A stretch of 64,000 bases of DNA from Natroniella sulfidigena (GTDB lineage: Bacteria > Bacillota > Halanaerobiia > Halobacteroidales > Halobacteroidaceae): positions 124,001-188,000 of the forward strand of contig NZ_JALKBY010000002.1 in NCBI RefSeq assembly GCF_023223645.1. Direction: 5' to 3'. The notes under the pieces were generated by a model. The model worked only from the letters and a program-made list of their open reading frames with translations. It did not search any database and had not been told where the DNA came from. The position numbers and the translations under genes were made by a program. Shown one piece after another: positions 1 through 7,738 of this stretch; the first letter of the stretch is position 1; every line of letters starts with the position of its first letter.

Positions 1-265
1 TTAGATCATCCCTAACCAACTCTTCTGAATCCTGCTTAATATAATCTAAAAAATCCTGAGGGCCAACACCAGGGTTCAAATAAGCATTGATGGCATTGAT
101 TCCTGCTGCTAGACAACCACTCCGCTCAATATGGGCCTTGTCAACAATCAAAACATCAACTTCTGGGTCTTCTTCTTTGGCCCTTACTCCAGCATAACAA
201 CCAGCAGCTCCACCACCAATAATTAAGATATCAGTTGTCAGTTCAACTACTTCAAATTGCTCCAT
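1..265 (-). CDS. aprA: APS reductase alpha subunit-like flavoprotein, N-terminus (partial)
   Basis: The first 88 residues are visible; the gene runs off the left edge. Residues 13-22 form a Rossmann dinucleotide-binding motif (ILIIGGGAAG), followed by an acidic second strand and the segment HIERSGCLAAGINAINAY. This matches the fumarate-reductase/AprA flavoprotein family, where FAD binds the N-terminus. It is the last visible gene of the sulfate assimilation operon, 15 bp after cysC, which favours adenylylsulfate reductase over fumarate reductase. The start is the ATG at 265, preceded by AAGGATGA. If it is AprA, APS would be reduced directly to sulfite, while CysC makes PAPS: two uses of the same intermediate. 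The partner aprB would lie outside the window. Confidence 0.72.
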   Translation of the reverse strand, partial: MEQFEVVELTTDILIIGGGAAGCYAGVRAKEEDPEVDVLIVDKAHIERSGCLAAGINAINAYLNPGVGPQDFLDYIKQDSEELVRDDL

Positions 266-280
266 CTTTATCATCCTTAA

Positions 281-823
281 TTAAATATAATTCTGTTCTG
301 CTAAGTAATCAATTACCTTCTGAGCACTCTCTTCTAATGTCTCTTGATCCGTTCTTAATTCCAAATCAGGGTTCTCTGGAGCCTGATAAGGATCAGAGAT
401 ACCAGTAAAGTTAGCTATCTTACCATCCCTAGCCTGTTGATAAAGCCCCTTCACATCTCGCTCTTCACAGACCTCTAAAGGAGGATTGACAAAGACTTCA
501 ACAAACTCCCCTACCTCTTCAATCTCCTGACGAGCATAATCACGTGCTGAACGATAAGGAGAGATAAAAGAACATAAAGTAACCACATCATGCTTAGTCA
601 ATAACTTAGCCACAAAGGTATTTCTTTTTATATTTTCATTACGATCTTCCTTGCTAAAACCTAAATCACTAGTCAAAGATTCACGTACAATATCTCCATC
701 CAAGCGCTGTACTCTAGTATTTCGCTTTTGTAATTGCTTCTCTACTTCTACAGCCACAGTCGTCTTACCAGCTCCACTTAAGCCAGTAAACCAGACAGTC
801 ACACCACGATTAGTTTGACACAT
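281..823 (-). CDS. cysC: adenylylsulfate kinase
   Basis: Phosphorylates adenosine 5'-phosphosulfate (APS) to PAPS with ATP. The 180-residue length is normal for a stand-alone APS kinase. The Walker A motif GLSGAGKTT is at residues 14-22, followed by LDGD and the ISPYRSARDYAR segment typical of the family; the C-terminal DPYQAPENPDL motif is also present. It lies between sat and the aprA-like gene in the same direction. A repeat-rich gap of about 240 bp separates it from sat. Having both APS kinase and an APS reductase-like gene in one operon means APS could be used by either route, or PAPS may serve sulfation. Confidence 0.95.
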   Translation of the reverse strand: MCQTNRGVTVWFTGLSGAGKTTVAVEVEKQLQKRNTRVQRLDGDIVRESLTSDLGFSKEDRNENIKRNTFVAKLLTKHDVVTLCSFISPYRSARDYARQEIEEVGEFVEVFVNPPLEVCEERDVKGLYQQARDGKIANFTGISDPYQAPENPDLELRTDQETLEESAQKVIDYLAEQNYI

Positions 824-846
824 ACTACCCCCACCTTTGAACTTCA

Positions 847-1062
847 GTTTATAGTTTATAATTGATAGTTGAATTCGAAACCTAAAAACCTACTAAACAA
901 TTAAATTAACTGACTTTAATTTTAAGCTTTTTAATTCTTAATTGTACATTGTTCATTGTCAATTGTCCATTAGCTTTATCAACTATCAATTTATTTTAAC
1001 TATTCATTGCTATTCACTATTCACTATTCACTATTCACTCTTCACTCTTCTCTATTCTCTGC
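847..1062. repeat. degenerate heptamer repeats between sat and cysC
   Basis: The left part (about 847-875) is built of units like TAGTTTA and TAATTGA. The right part (about 940-975) has AATTGTC/CATTGTC units that are roughly their reverse complement, so the two can pair as a long imperfect hairpin. From about 1011 a clean run of TATTCAC units follows, decaying to TCTTCAC and TATTCTC, and abuts the sat stop codon. The same style of element recurs at 16564, 22096, 41790, 52538, 57222 and 59795. Confidence 0.8.
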
Positions 1063-1064
1063 TC

Positions 1065-2219
1065 TTACTGCGCCATTCCCTGAATCAATACTTCAGCCAC
1101 TTCTGGTCTAGTCAATTCTTCAGGAGGTCGCTTACCATTTCTTAACAATCCTCTAACTCGAGTTCCACTTAATGAGACATGGTATTTCTCATCATGAGGA
1201 CAAGTTTTAGATGTAGCCATTGAAGCACACTTTTTACAATAGAAAGCATAATCAAAGCATAATGGCTCAATTCCTAGATCTCCACACCATTTGAACTCCT
1301 TAAATATTTCTTGAGAGTCATAAGTACCATAATAATCTCCTACCCCAGCATGATCACGACCTACTATAAAGTGAGTACAACCATAATTTTTACGGCATAA
1401 AGCATGGAAGACTGCCTCTCTTGGGCCAGCATATCTCATTGCTGCTGGAAAGACTGTTAAAGCAGTTCGATTTTGTGGATAAATCTTATCCATTACAACT
1501 TCATAGCTCTCAATTCGATATTCTACCGGTACATCACTGCTTTTAGTCTTACCTACTAAAGGAGTCAATAATAGACCATCACAAATCTCTAAAGCACACT
1601 TTTGAATATATTCATGAGCCCGATGAATTGGATTTCTAGTCTGAAAACCTACCACGCGATTCCAGCCTTTTTCTTTAATTAATGCTCTAGCATCCTTAGG
1701 ATCTAAGCGATACTGATTAAATTGCTCATGCCCTACTCTTCTTAATAAAGAGATCTTACCTCCTAATAAAACATCTCCATTTTGATATAACTTAGCTACT
1801 CCTGGATGTTCAGTCTCTGTTGTCCGATAAACCAGCTCTGCTTCTTTCTCTTTATCATAAGTATATTTATCTGCTAAATGTAAGATAGCATAAACCTGGC
1901 CTGCTTGATCTGTCAAAGCTACATCTTCTCCAATTGCCAACTGTTCAGCCCTCTCTTTAGTAACATCTAGTACAACAGGTATCGTCCAAGGTAGACCATT
2001 TGTTAAGTACATCTCTTCTACAACTGATTTATAATCCGCTTCAGTCATAAAACCTTCTAGTGGACTATACAGACCAGTAGCTATATTTTCTGTCTCAGTT
2101 AACATCTCTCTAGACAACTTAATTTTGGATAGATCATCTGCCTTAGCCAACCATTCTTCTCGCTCTTTTCCTGTCACAATTCGATCAACCAACTTACCAC
2201 CATGAGGCTCAATTAACAT
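1065..2219 (-). CDS. sat: sulfate adenylyltransferase (ATP sulfurylase)
   Basis: Makes APS and pyrophosphate from ATP and sulfate, the first step of sulfate assimilation. The 384-residue protein has the family's ATP-binding motifs QTRNPIHRAHE (193-203) and GRDHAG (287-292), plus LSGTRVR near 350. Residues C328, C331, C340 and H342 form a likely zinc knuckle, as in several single-domain bacterial and archaeal enzymes. There is no fused APS kinase domain, consistent with a separate cysC downstream. It follows metY by 72 bp in the same direction. Confidence 0.96.
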   Translation of the reverse strand: MLIEPHGGKLVDRIVTGKEREEWLAKADDLSKIKLSREMLTETENIATGLYSPLEGFMTEADYKSVVEEMYLTNGLPWTIPVVLDVTKERAEQLAIGEDVALTDQAGQVYAILHLADKYTYDKEKEAELVYRTTETEHPGVAKLYQNGDVLLGGKISLLRRVGHEQFNQYRLDPKDARALIKEKGWNRVVGFQTRNPIHRAHEYIQKCALEICDGLLLTPLVGKTKSSDVPVEYRIESYEVVMDKIYPQNRTALTVFPAAMRYAGPREAVFHALCRKNYGCTHFIVGRDHAGVGDYYGTYDSQEIFKEFKWCGDLGIEPLCFDYAFYCKKCASMATSKTCPHDEKYHVSLSGTRVRGLLRNGKRPPEELTRPEVAEVLIQGMAQ

Positions 2220-2291
2220 CTTAACTCCTCCTTAAATTTCCTTCACAACAATAAGATATATATTACTTACCAACAGAATTTATAAGTAAAT

Positions 2292-3509
2292 TTAAATCTC
2301 TTCTAACGCAGTTACAAAATCTTCTTTCAGATCACTAATATCTTCAATCCCAACACTAACCCGAATCAAATCATCATAAACACCAAGCTCCTGTCGTTCT
2401 TGCTCACTATTATTAGCATAAATTGTTGAAGCAGGATGGATCACTAATGACTTGACATCACCAATATTTGCTAAATTATAGAAATAATCTAAGTTATTAA
2501 TCACAGTAAATGCTTTCTTCTTACTTCCAACCCGTAAGGTTAAGACTCCACCATAGCCACCTGCCAATAGTTCGTTGGCCCGTTGATGATAGTCATTATC
2601 TTCAAGCCCTGGGTAATTAACTTCCTTTACCTCAGGCTGTTCAGCTAAAAACTTAGCTAACTCTAATGCATTCTGACAATGCCGCTCCATCCTTAAAGCT
2701 AAAGTCGGCAGTCCCAATTCATTTAAGAATGAATCTAAAGGTGACTGACAGACCCCTAAGTTCCTAAAGGTCTCTCCTCGAGCTTTAACAGTAAAAGCAA
2801 ATTTGCCATACCTCTTATACTCAGCAAAATTATCAAACTCAGTCCAATCAAAGCTTCCACCATCGATAATCACCCCACCAATCGAGTTGGCCGTTCCATT
2901 GATATATTTAGAAGTAGAGTGAATTACTAAATCAGCTCCTAATTCCAACGGCTTAATCAGGCTTGGGGTAGTCATTGTGCTATCAATAATTAGAGCAATA
3001 CCATGTTCTTGGCATAATTGAGCAATCCCTTTCAAGTCAGGTATATCCAACTTAGGGTTACCCAAAGTCTCAGCAAAGACAAACTTAGTCTGCTCAGTAA
3101 TCAATTCCGCAATATCTTCTCGTTCAACCCCCGCAGCAAACTTAGGTTCAATTCCATAATTTTTATAACTCTTAAAGAGGTTGTAAGTCCCTCCAAATAA
3201 AGAGCTAGTAGCAATAAATTCATCTCCCTGCTCCAAAATTGCCAAAGTAGCTGTAGCAATTGCTGACATTCCAGAGGAAGAGAGGATAGCTGACTTCCCT
3301 CCTTCTAATGAAGCCAGCTTTTCTTCTACTTTTCTGATTGATGGATTATTAACTCTCGTATAGACATAACCAGGAGCTTTCTGATTGAATACCTTCTCTA
3401 AATCTTCGGCTCGCTCATATTCAAAAGAATTGGTTAAATAGACTGGAGTATTGGTTGCACCTTGTTGATTATCGACTTTTAAATTAACTAGTTTAGTAGA
3501 AAACTTCAT
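2292..3509 (-). CDS. metY: O-acetylhomoserine sulfhydrylase-type PLP enzyme
   Basis: Belongs to the Cys/Met metabolism PLP family; the PLP-binding lysine is K201 in HSTSKYINGT. At 405 residues it is slightly shorter than typical MetY (about 425). In the Wolinella-type pathway this enzyme uses a protein thiocarboxylate instead of free sulfide to turn O-acetylhomoserine into homocysteine. Sitting directly after the sulfite reductase, JAMM protease, E1 and carrier genes, it fits that role. Start at 3509 with AGGAGGAG upstream. A cystathionine gamma-synthase activity cannot be excluded from sequence alone, but the context argues for sulfhydrylation. Confidence 0.88.
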   Translation of the reverse strand: MKFSTKLVNLKVDNQQGATNTPVYLTNSFEYERAEDLEKVFNQKAPGYVYTRVNNPSIRKVEEKLASLEGGKSAILSSSGMSAIATATLAILEQGDEFIATSSLFGGTYNLFKSYKNYGIEPKFAAGVEREDIAELITEQTKFVFAETLGNPKLDIPDLKGIAQLCQEHGIALIIDSTMTTPSLIKPLELGADLVIHSTSKYINGTANSIGGVIIDGGSFDWTEFDNFAEYKRYGKFAFTVKARGETFRNLGVCQSPLDSFLNELGLPTLALRMERHCQNALELAKFLAEQPEVKEVNYPGLEDNDYHQRANELLAGGYGGVLTLRVGSKKKAFTVINNLDYFYNLANIGDVKSLVIHPASTIYANNSEQERQELGVYDDLIRVSVGIEDISDLKEDFVTALEEI

Positions 3510-3522
3510 TAGACTCCTCCTC

Positions 3523-5865
3523 TTAACTTGCCTTCTTGACTGTCAAGATATAATAACCATCTTCTGCCTGCTCTTTAGCTAAAATCTCATGCCCTTCAGA
3601 GCTTAAACTCTGTGGTACATTAGCAATCGGCTCTCCTTCATCTAGATAAATATCAATTATCTCTCCTGGGCTTAAAGGAGCAATAGCTACCTTTGCTTTA
3701 ACAAAGTTCATTGGACATTTGACCCCTCTTAGGTCAGCTACCTCTTTATCTGTTGCTTCATTTGAAGCACTATTATCATTCTCTGTTGCTTCTTCCGTCA
3801 CAATTGTGAATTCTAATTTAGCATTTAAGGAGTTAAATAATTTCTCAATTCGAGCAATTAATTCTTTTACTCCTTCTTGATAAGCAAATAGATCAGTAAT
3901 ATCACCTAACTTATAATCAATAGCAGCATCAACTACTTCTTCATAATCTGTAGCTACTAATTGTCCATCAATAAATTTATCTTTGAACTCCTTAATGATA
4001 ACTCGATCTTTTTGCGTGTCAACCCCTTTAACAATCAATAATGCTCTAGCAGCATTGACGATTGCTTGATAAAGTTGATCTGCATCTTCTTCTGCAACTG
4101 CCTGCTTATAATTTTCTTGAGCAGTATCTAAATCCAACTTAATGATATCCATAACTCCTACTCCACATTCACCTGGCCCTCTTCCTGCTAAAGAGAAGTC
4201 TGCATCTTGACCCCAATCTCGATATAGATCAGAATCTTCTTCATAAGCTGGAATATCTACAAATTCAGCAGCTAGCTCTTTGACCTTCTCTTCTCCACCA
4301 GCCTCTAAATACTGATTGAATTGTGCTGGATTATAATCCTCTTCTGTAGCCAACTCTTCAGCTAAATCAGCCAAGAAATCAGGAATTCTCTTTGCTGGTA
4401 AATCAATTACTCGCTCTCCGTACTTACTATTACCATCAGCTATATTTCCTCCTAATAACAGAGAATAGTGCGGTACTAACTTACCATTAAAGCGTTTTGC
4501 TTTCCCTTCCAGACCAATCTTACCAATTAAATGTTGGCCACAAGCATTCGGACAACCACTGATATAGATCTGAGGTAACAACTCCTGTAAATCATCAGCT
4601 AAAGAAGTAAGTTTAGCTCTGATTTCTTCAGCTAGATTCGGTGATAAACAAAGACCTAATCGACAAGTTGAAGCTCCTTTACAAGCAATTGGTACTGTAG
4701 AATGATTAGCAGATAATAAATCAGAGTTAATAGCTCTTATCTCTTCAACCAACTGCTCAACTTGTTCAGCTCTAACTCCTCTAATCAATAAGCTCTGTCG
4801 ATTGGTAGTTCGCAAATCAACCTCTTGAGCAGATAGAAGCTCTATTTCTAATAATTGATCTAATTCTTGAGCATTTAAGTCCCCATTTTCAGGTCGCAAC
4901 TCGACTGAATAATAACCAGCTACTTTTTCTTCTTCTAAATAATCAGCAGTTGCTTCTAATTCAGTACTAACTTCTTCTCTTGGTAGTTGATATTCATTGA
5001 TCTCATGCGTCTCAATATTCTCTGCTAAGACATCTGCTAAATACTCTTTATATTTAGCCTTGAATTCTTCCTCTCCTAATCTCTTCTTAACAAATCTCAA
5101 TCTAGCCTTATGCTTATTGCTCCGATCACCATATTCATCAAAGAAACGTTTGATAGCTTCTGCTACATGAAATATCTTATCTTCTGGGATAAACTCTTCA
5201 ATTAAGAATGCAACTTCAGAAGCAGTACCCATTCCTCCTGCAGCATAAACCTTAAAGCCTTTCTTACCATTTTTTTCTTGAGCAATAAAGCCTAAATCAT
5301 TAATCGTAGCTAACCCTTCATCAGCTGGTGTAGAAGAAAAAGCAATCTTATACTTTCTTGGTAAATTAAAAGAAGATCTAGTCTTGATCAAATACTCCGT
5401 TAATGCCAAAGCATGAGGTGTTGTATCAAATACTTCATCAGAGTCAACTCCTGCTCGTGAGGCATTAGCAATATTTCTGACAGTATTTCCTCCGCCACCT
5501 CGTGGGCTTAAACCAACCTCTAATAAATCAAATAGTACCTGAGGAGTATCCTCGATCTCTACTTGATGAATCTGAACATCTTGTCTAGTAGTTAAGTGTA
5601 AATATTCTGAACCATACTCTTTACTTAATTGATTTAATCTCTGCAATTGCTCTACTGTAATTACTCCACCAGGTGCTCTAACACGTACCATATATTGTTC
5701 TTCTCCTTCTGCACCTCGTTGACCATAAACTCCCATTGGAACCCGATAACCTTTGAATCTAACAGAATCAATCTCTCCTGCAAGAAAACGCTCTACTTCT
5801 TGCTGATACTTGTTAGTATCTTCTTTAACCGTCTCTGGTATCTTAAACACAGGTTCTGTCTTCAT
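3523..5865 (-). CDS. sulfite reductase hemoprotein fused to helical and TusA-like domains
   Basis: Residues 1 to about 530 are a sirohaem/[4Fe-4S] sulfite/nitrite reductase: two ferredoxin-like halves, the RGGGGNTVRNI segment near 122-132, and cluster cysteines C395/C401 (CKGASTC) and C438/C442 (SGCPNAC). Residues 575-685 form an all-helical segment with NAARALLIVKGVD, resembling a HEPN-like fold (inference). After a low-complexity linker (690-707), residues 709-778 are TusA-like with C717 in the CPMN motif, where TusA carries a persulfide. At 780 residues it is much longer than a stand-alone reductase (500-600). It likely reduces sulfite to sulfide and may hold the product as protein-bound sulfur for the HcyS carrier. 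It lies 13 bp upstream of metY. Confidence 0.9.
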   Translation of the reverse strand: MKTEPVFKIPETVKEDTNKYQQEVERFLAGEIDSVRFKGYRVPMGVYGQRGAEGEEQYMVRVRAPGGVITVEQLQRLNQLSKEYGSEYLHLTTRQDVQIHQVEIEDTPQVLFDLLEVGLSPRGGGGNTVRNIANASRAGVDSDEVFDTTPHALALTEYLIKTRSSFNLPRKYKIAFSSTPADEGLATINDLGFIAQEKNGKKGFKVYAAGGMGTASEVAFLIEEFIPEDKIFHVAEAIKRFFDEYGDRSNKHKARLRFVKKRLGEEEFKAKYKEYLADVLAENIETHEINEYQLPREEVSTELEATADYLEEEKVAGYYSVELRPENGDLNAQELDQLLEIELLSAQEVDLRTTNRQSLLIRGVRAEQVEQLVEEIRAINSDLLSANHSTVPIACKGASTCRLGLCLSPNLAEEIRAKLTSLADDLQELLPQIYISGCPNACGQHLIGKIGLEGKAKRFNGKLVPHYSLLLGGNIADGNSKYGERVIDLPAKRIPDFLADLAEELATEEDYNPAQFNQYLEAGGEEKVKELAAEFVDIPAYEEDSDLYRDWGQDADFSLAGRGPGECGVGVMDIIKLDLDTAQENYKQAVAEEDADQLYQAIVNAARALLIVKGVDTQKDRVIIKEFKDKFIDGQLVATDYEEVVDAAIDYKLGDITDLFAYQEGVKELIARIEKLFNSLNAKLEFTIVTEEATENDNSASNEATDKEVADLRGVKCPMNFVKAKVAIAPLSPGEIIDIYLDEGEPIANVPQSLSSEGHEILAKEQAEDGYYILTVKKAS

Positions 5866-5885
5866 AATTTTCCCCCTTCTCTTCG

Positions 5886-6296
5886 TTAAACCAACTCTAT
5901 TTTTAGCTCAGTTACATCTGTATGCTCCTTGATTTTAAATGCCTTCAATACAGGCTCACCTTGTAAAGAAAAGATAAAATAAATAGCATCCTGATCATAA
6001 GCCAACTTCTTATCCTCAGCCGAAGGACGAGCTGGCGTAGCTGGATGTGAATGATAGTTACCAAGCACTTGATAACCATCTGCTCTAATCTCTTTGACTA
6101 CTTTAAATTGCTCTTTTGGATCTAGTGTAAAGTGTTCAGCAGATTCATCTAGATTGGTCATTGGATATACAGCCTTAACCTCAATCTTATCTTCTTCCTT
6201 CAAACCTGCCACCAACCCACAAGCTTCTGTGGGAAATCGCTCTTTAGCATCTTCTAATAACTTTTGATAGTCATCTTTTGCTAACTCAATGATCAT
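5886..6296 (-). CDS. hcyD: JAMM/MPN+ metalloprotease (sulfur-carrier processing)
   Basis: A 136-residue JAB/MPN+ domain protein. The catalytic signature is complete: E24, H82-S83-H84-P85, S92 and D95 (HSHP followed by PSAED). In HcyD/Mec+-type systems this zinc protease trims residues after the di-glycine of a ubiquitin-like sulfur carrier. The neighbouring carrier gene encodes exactly such a tail (AGHELY after GGG). Its ATG overlaps the E1 gene stop by 4 bp (ATGA), implying translational coupling. The symbol rests on the analogy to the Wolinella hcy genes. Confidence 0.9.
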   Translation of the reverse strand: MIIELAKDDYQKLLEDAKERFPTEACGLVAGLKEEDKIEVKAVYPMTNLDESAEHFTLDPKEQFKVVKEIRADGYQVLGNYHSHPATPARPSAEDKKLAYDQDAIYFIFSLQGEPVLKAFKIKEHTDVTELKIELV

Positions 6297-7099
6297 AGTT
6301 CACAAGCTCCTTGTTCGTAATCTATTAATTCAGTAATCTCAGGATCATCACTACAGACACCACAATTGTCATTACGATTTAAACTTATCTTTCTAAATTC
6401 CATATCTAAAGCATCATAACTTAATAATGTCCCAGTCAATAACTCACCTTTATCTAATAAATACTTAATTGCTTCAGTAGCCTGAATTGTTCCAATCACT
6501 CCACCCATAACTCCTAAAACACCAGCTTCCTTACAAGAAGGCACAACACCAGGCTTAGGTGGTTCAGGGAAAGCACAACGATAACATGGCGTCTCATCAT
6601 CTTCAGGTACAATAGTTATTGTTTGGCCCGTAAATTTAATGATTCCTGCATGAGAAAGGGGCTTTCCTTCCATTACACAAGCATCATTGATTAAGAACTT
6701 AGCTGGAAAATTATCAGTCCCATCGATTACAAAATCATAATCTCTAATAACCTCTCTAATATTATGTGACATTAAGTAATAATCGTATGTTTCAACCTCT
6801 ACATCTGGATTCATAGAATTTATCTTCTCTTTAGCAGATTGAACCTTCAATTTCCCTACATCAGGAGTATGATGTAGTACTTGTCGCTGTAAGTTAGAAA
6901 GTTCAACTTGATCAGCATCAACCAGTCCAATCTTACCTACCCCTGCTGCTGCTAAAAACTGAGCTGCAGGTGTACCCAAACCGCCCGTTCCAATAATTAA
7001 AACAGATGACTCTAATAACTTTGTTTGACCTTCTACCCCTACATCCTGTAAAATAATATGGCGTGAATATCGTTCAAGCTGCTCCTCAGTAAAGTTCAT
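6293..7099 (-). CDS. hcyF: ThiF/MoeB-family E1-like enzyme activating the sulfur carrier
   Basis: Adenylates the C-terminal glycine of a ThiS/MoaD-like carrier so sulfur can be loaded as a thiocarboxylate. Seen in the 268-residue protein: GTGGLGTPAAQ nucleotide motif (37-47), DADQVELSNLQRQ, two zinc-binding CxxC pairs (C172/C175 and C246/C249), and C189 at the position of the MoeB/ThiF catalytic cysteine. I chose the ATG at 7099 (MNFTEEQLERYSRH), which matches family N-termini and has GGTGGTG upstream; an upstream in-frame start would add five residues. Its start lies inside the end of the carrier gene. Confidence 0.92.
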   Translation of the reverse strand: MNFTEEQLERYSRHIILQDVGVEGQTKLLESSVLIIGTGGLGTPAAQFLAAAGVGKIGLVDADQVELSNLQRQVLHHTPDVGKLKVQSAKEKINSMNPDVEVETYDYYLMSHNIREVIRDYDFVIDGTDNFPAKFLINDACVMEGKPLSHAGIIKFTGQTITIVPEDDETPCYRCAFPEPPKPGVVPSCKEAGVLGVMGGVIGTIQATEAIKYLLDKGELLTGTLLSYDALDMEFRKISLNRNDNCGVCSDDPEITELIDYEQGACEL

Positions 7100-7307
7100 G
7101 ACCAGCACCACCACCCATGAAGTATAAAAATTCTACTTGATCACCATCTGTTACTACTTGAGTATCAAAACCATCTCTATCTAAAATTTCACCATTTAGC
7201 TCTACAGATACCATATCAGGCATGTCAACATCCTTTTCTTCCAATAATTCACTAACCGTCAATTCAGCTTCAAATTCAACTTCTTCACCATTCACTTTAA
7301 TTTTCAT
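7086..7307 (-). CDS. hcyS: ThiS/MoaD-like ubiquitin-fold sulfur carrier with C-terminal tail
   Basis: A 73-residue beta-grasp protein (MKIKVNGEEVEF, then LTVSELLEEK and SVELNGEILDRDGF) ending FLYFMGGG followed by AGHELY. ThiS, MoaD and CysO end in a bare GG; here six extra residues must be cut off before activation, which explains the JAMM protease two genes downstream. The start at 7307 is set by AGGAGG seven bases upstream. The last 14 bases overlap the E1 gene, so the tail is partly encoded by sequence that also provides the E1 start codon. First gene of the operon, with a promoter at 7371-7399. Confidence 0.9.
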   Translation of the reverse strand: MKIKVNGEEVEFEAELTVSELLEEKDVDMPDMVSVELNGEILDRDGFDTQVVTDGDQVEFLYFMGGGAGHELY

Positions 7308-7370
7308 CTTCCATCCTCCTAATACCAAGTTTTTTTATCTGAATTAATTAAATTAATTTTGTTATTATAG

Positions 7371-7399
7371 ACTTTATCACATTATTGTGGCTATGTCAA
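7371..7399 (-). promoter_or_regulatory. promoter of the hcyS sulfur operon
   Basis: TTGACA (7394-7399), 17-base spacer, TAAAGT (7371-7376), then CTATAATAACAAA. Upstream are two copies of CTTATTGAYAT and the motif CCCGACTA. The spacer end, -10 and following bases nearly match the transporter promoter at 9118-9146, suggesting common control. Confidence 0.75.
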
Positions 7400-7436
7400 T
7401 AAGGCGGTTATATCAATAAGAATAGTCGGGATTAAG

Positions 7437-7470
7437 ACAAAAATTAAAACGACCTTAGGTCATTTTAATT
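7437..7470 (-). terminator. intrinsic terminator
   Basis: AATTAAAATGACC and GGTCGTTTTAATT form a 13-base-pair stem with one G-T pair around a 3-base loop, followed by TTTTG on the minus strand. It would end transcripts from the transporter and small ORF before the hcyS promoter. Confidence 0.7.
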
Positions 7471-7529
7471 AATGTATCCCTTTGAATTACTTTCTAAACC
7501 TATTCTTACTATACAGCATCATTAGATTA

Positions 7530-7670
7530 TTAAAAATTCTGTTCAACCTCTTCAACCTCTGTCCACCATATTTCACCCGCTCCACTGGAATGGTCTCCAG
7601 AGTTTCCAACATCAAATAAGATGATTCCTACAGCAATCAATACTATAAGTAACAATAATGCTTTCTTCAA
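7530..7670 (-). CDS. small membrane-anchored peptide, 46 aa (hypothetical)
   Basis: A TTG start at 7670 is preceded by AGAGGTGG at good spacing. The product begins MKKALLLLIVLIAVGIILF, a lysine-led hydrophobic segment, and continues with a short acidic part (GEIWWTEVEEVEQNF). I do not recognise it. It lies 68 bp after the YeiH-type transporter in the same direction and before a terminator, so it may be co-transcribed. It could be a small transporter-associated subunit or simply a small secreted or anchored peptide. Confidence 0.5.
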   Translation of the reverse strand: MKKALLLLIVLIAVGIILFDVGNSGDHSSGAGEIWWTEVEEVEQNF

Positions 7671-7738
7671 CTAACCCACCTCTTTTCTTAATTATATCAC
7701 TTTTCAACTGAAAATGTGCACACCTTTAAAAATTAATC

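Noticed and set aside
1006-1062. TATTCAC array as a CRISPR
   Set aside because: Units are seven bases with no spacers.
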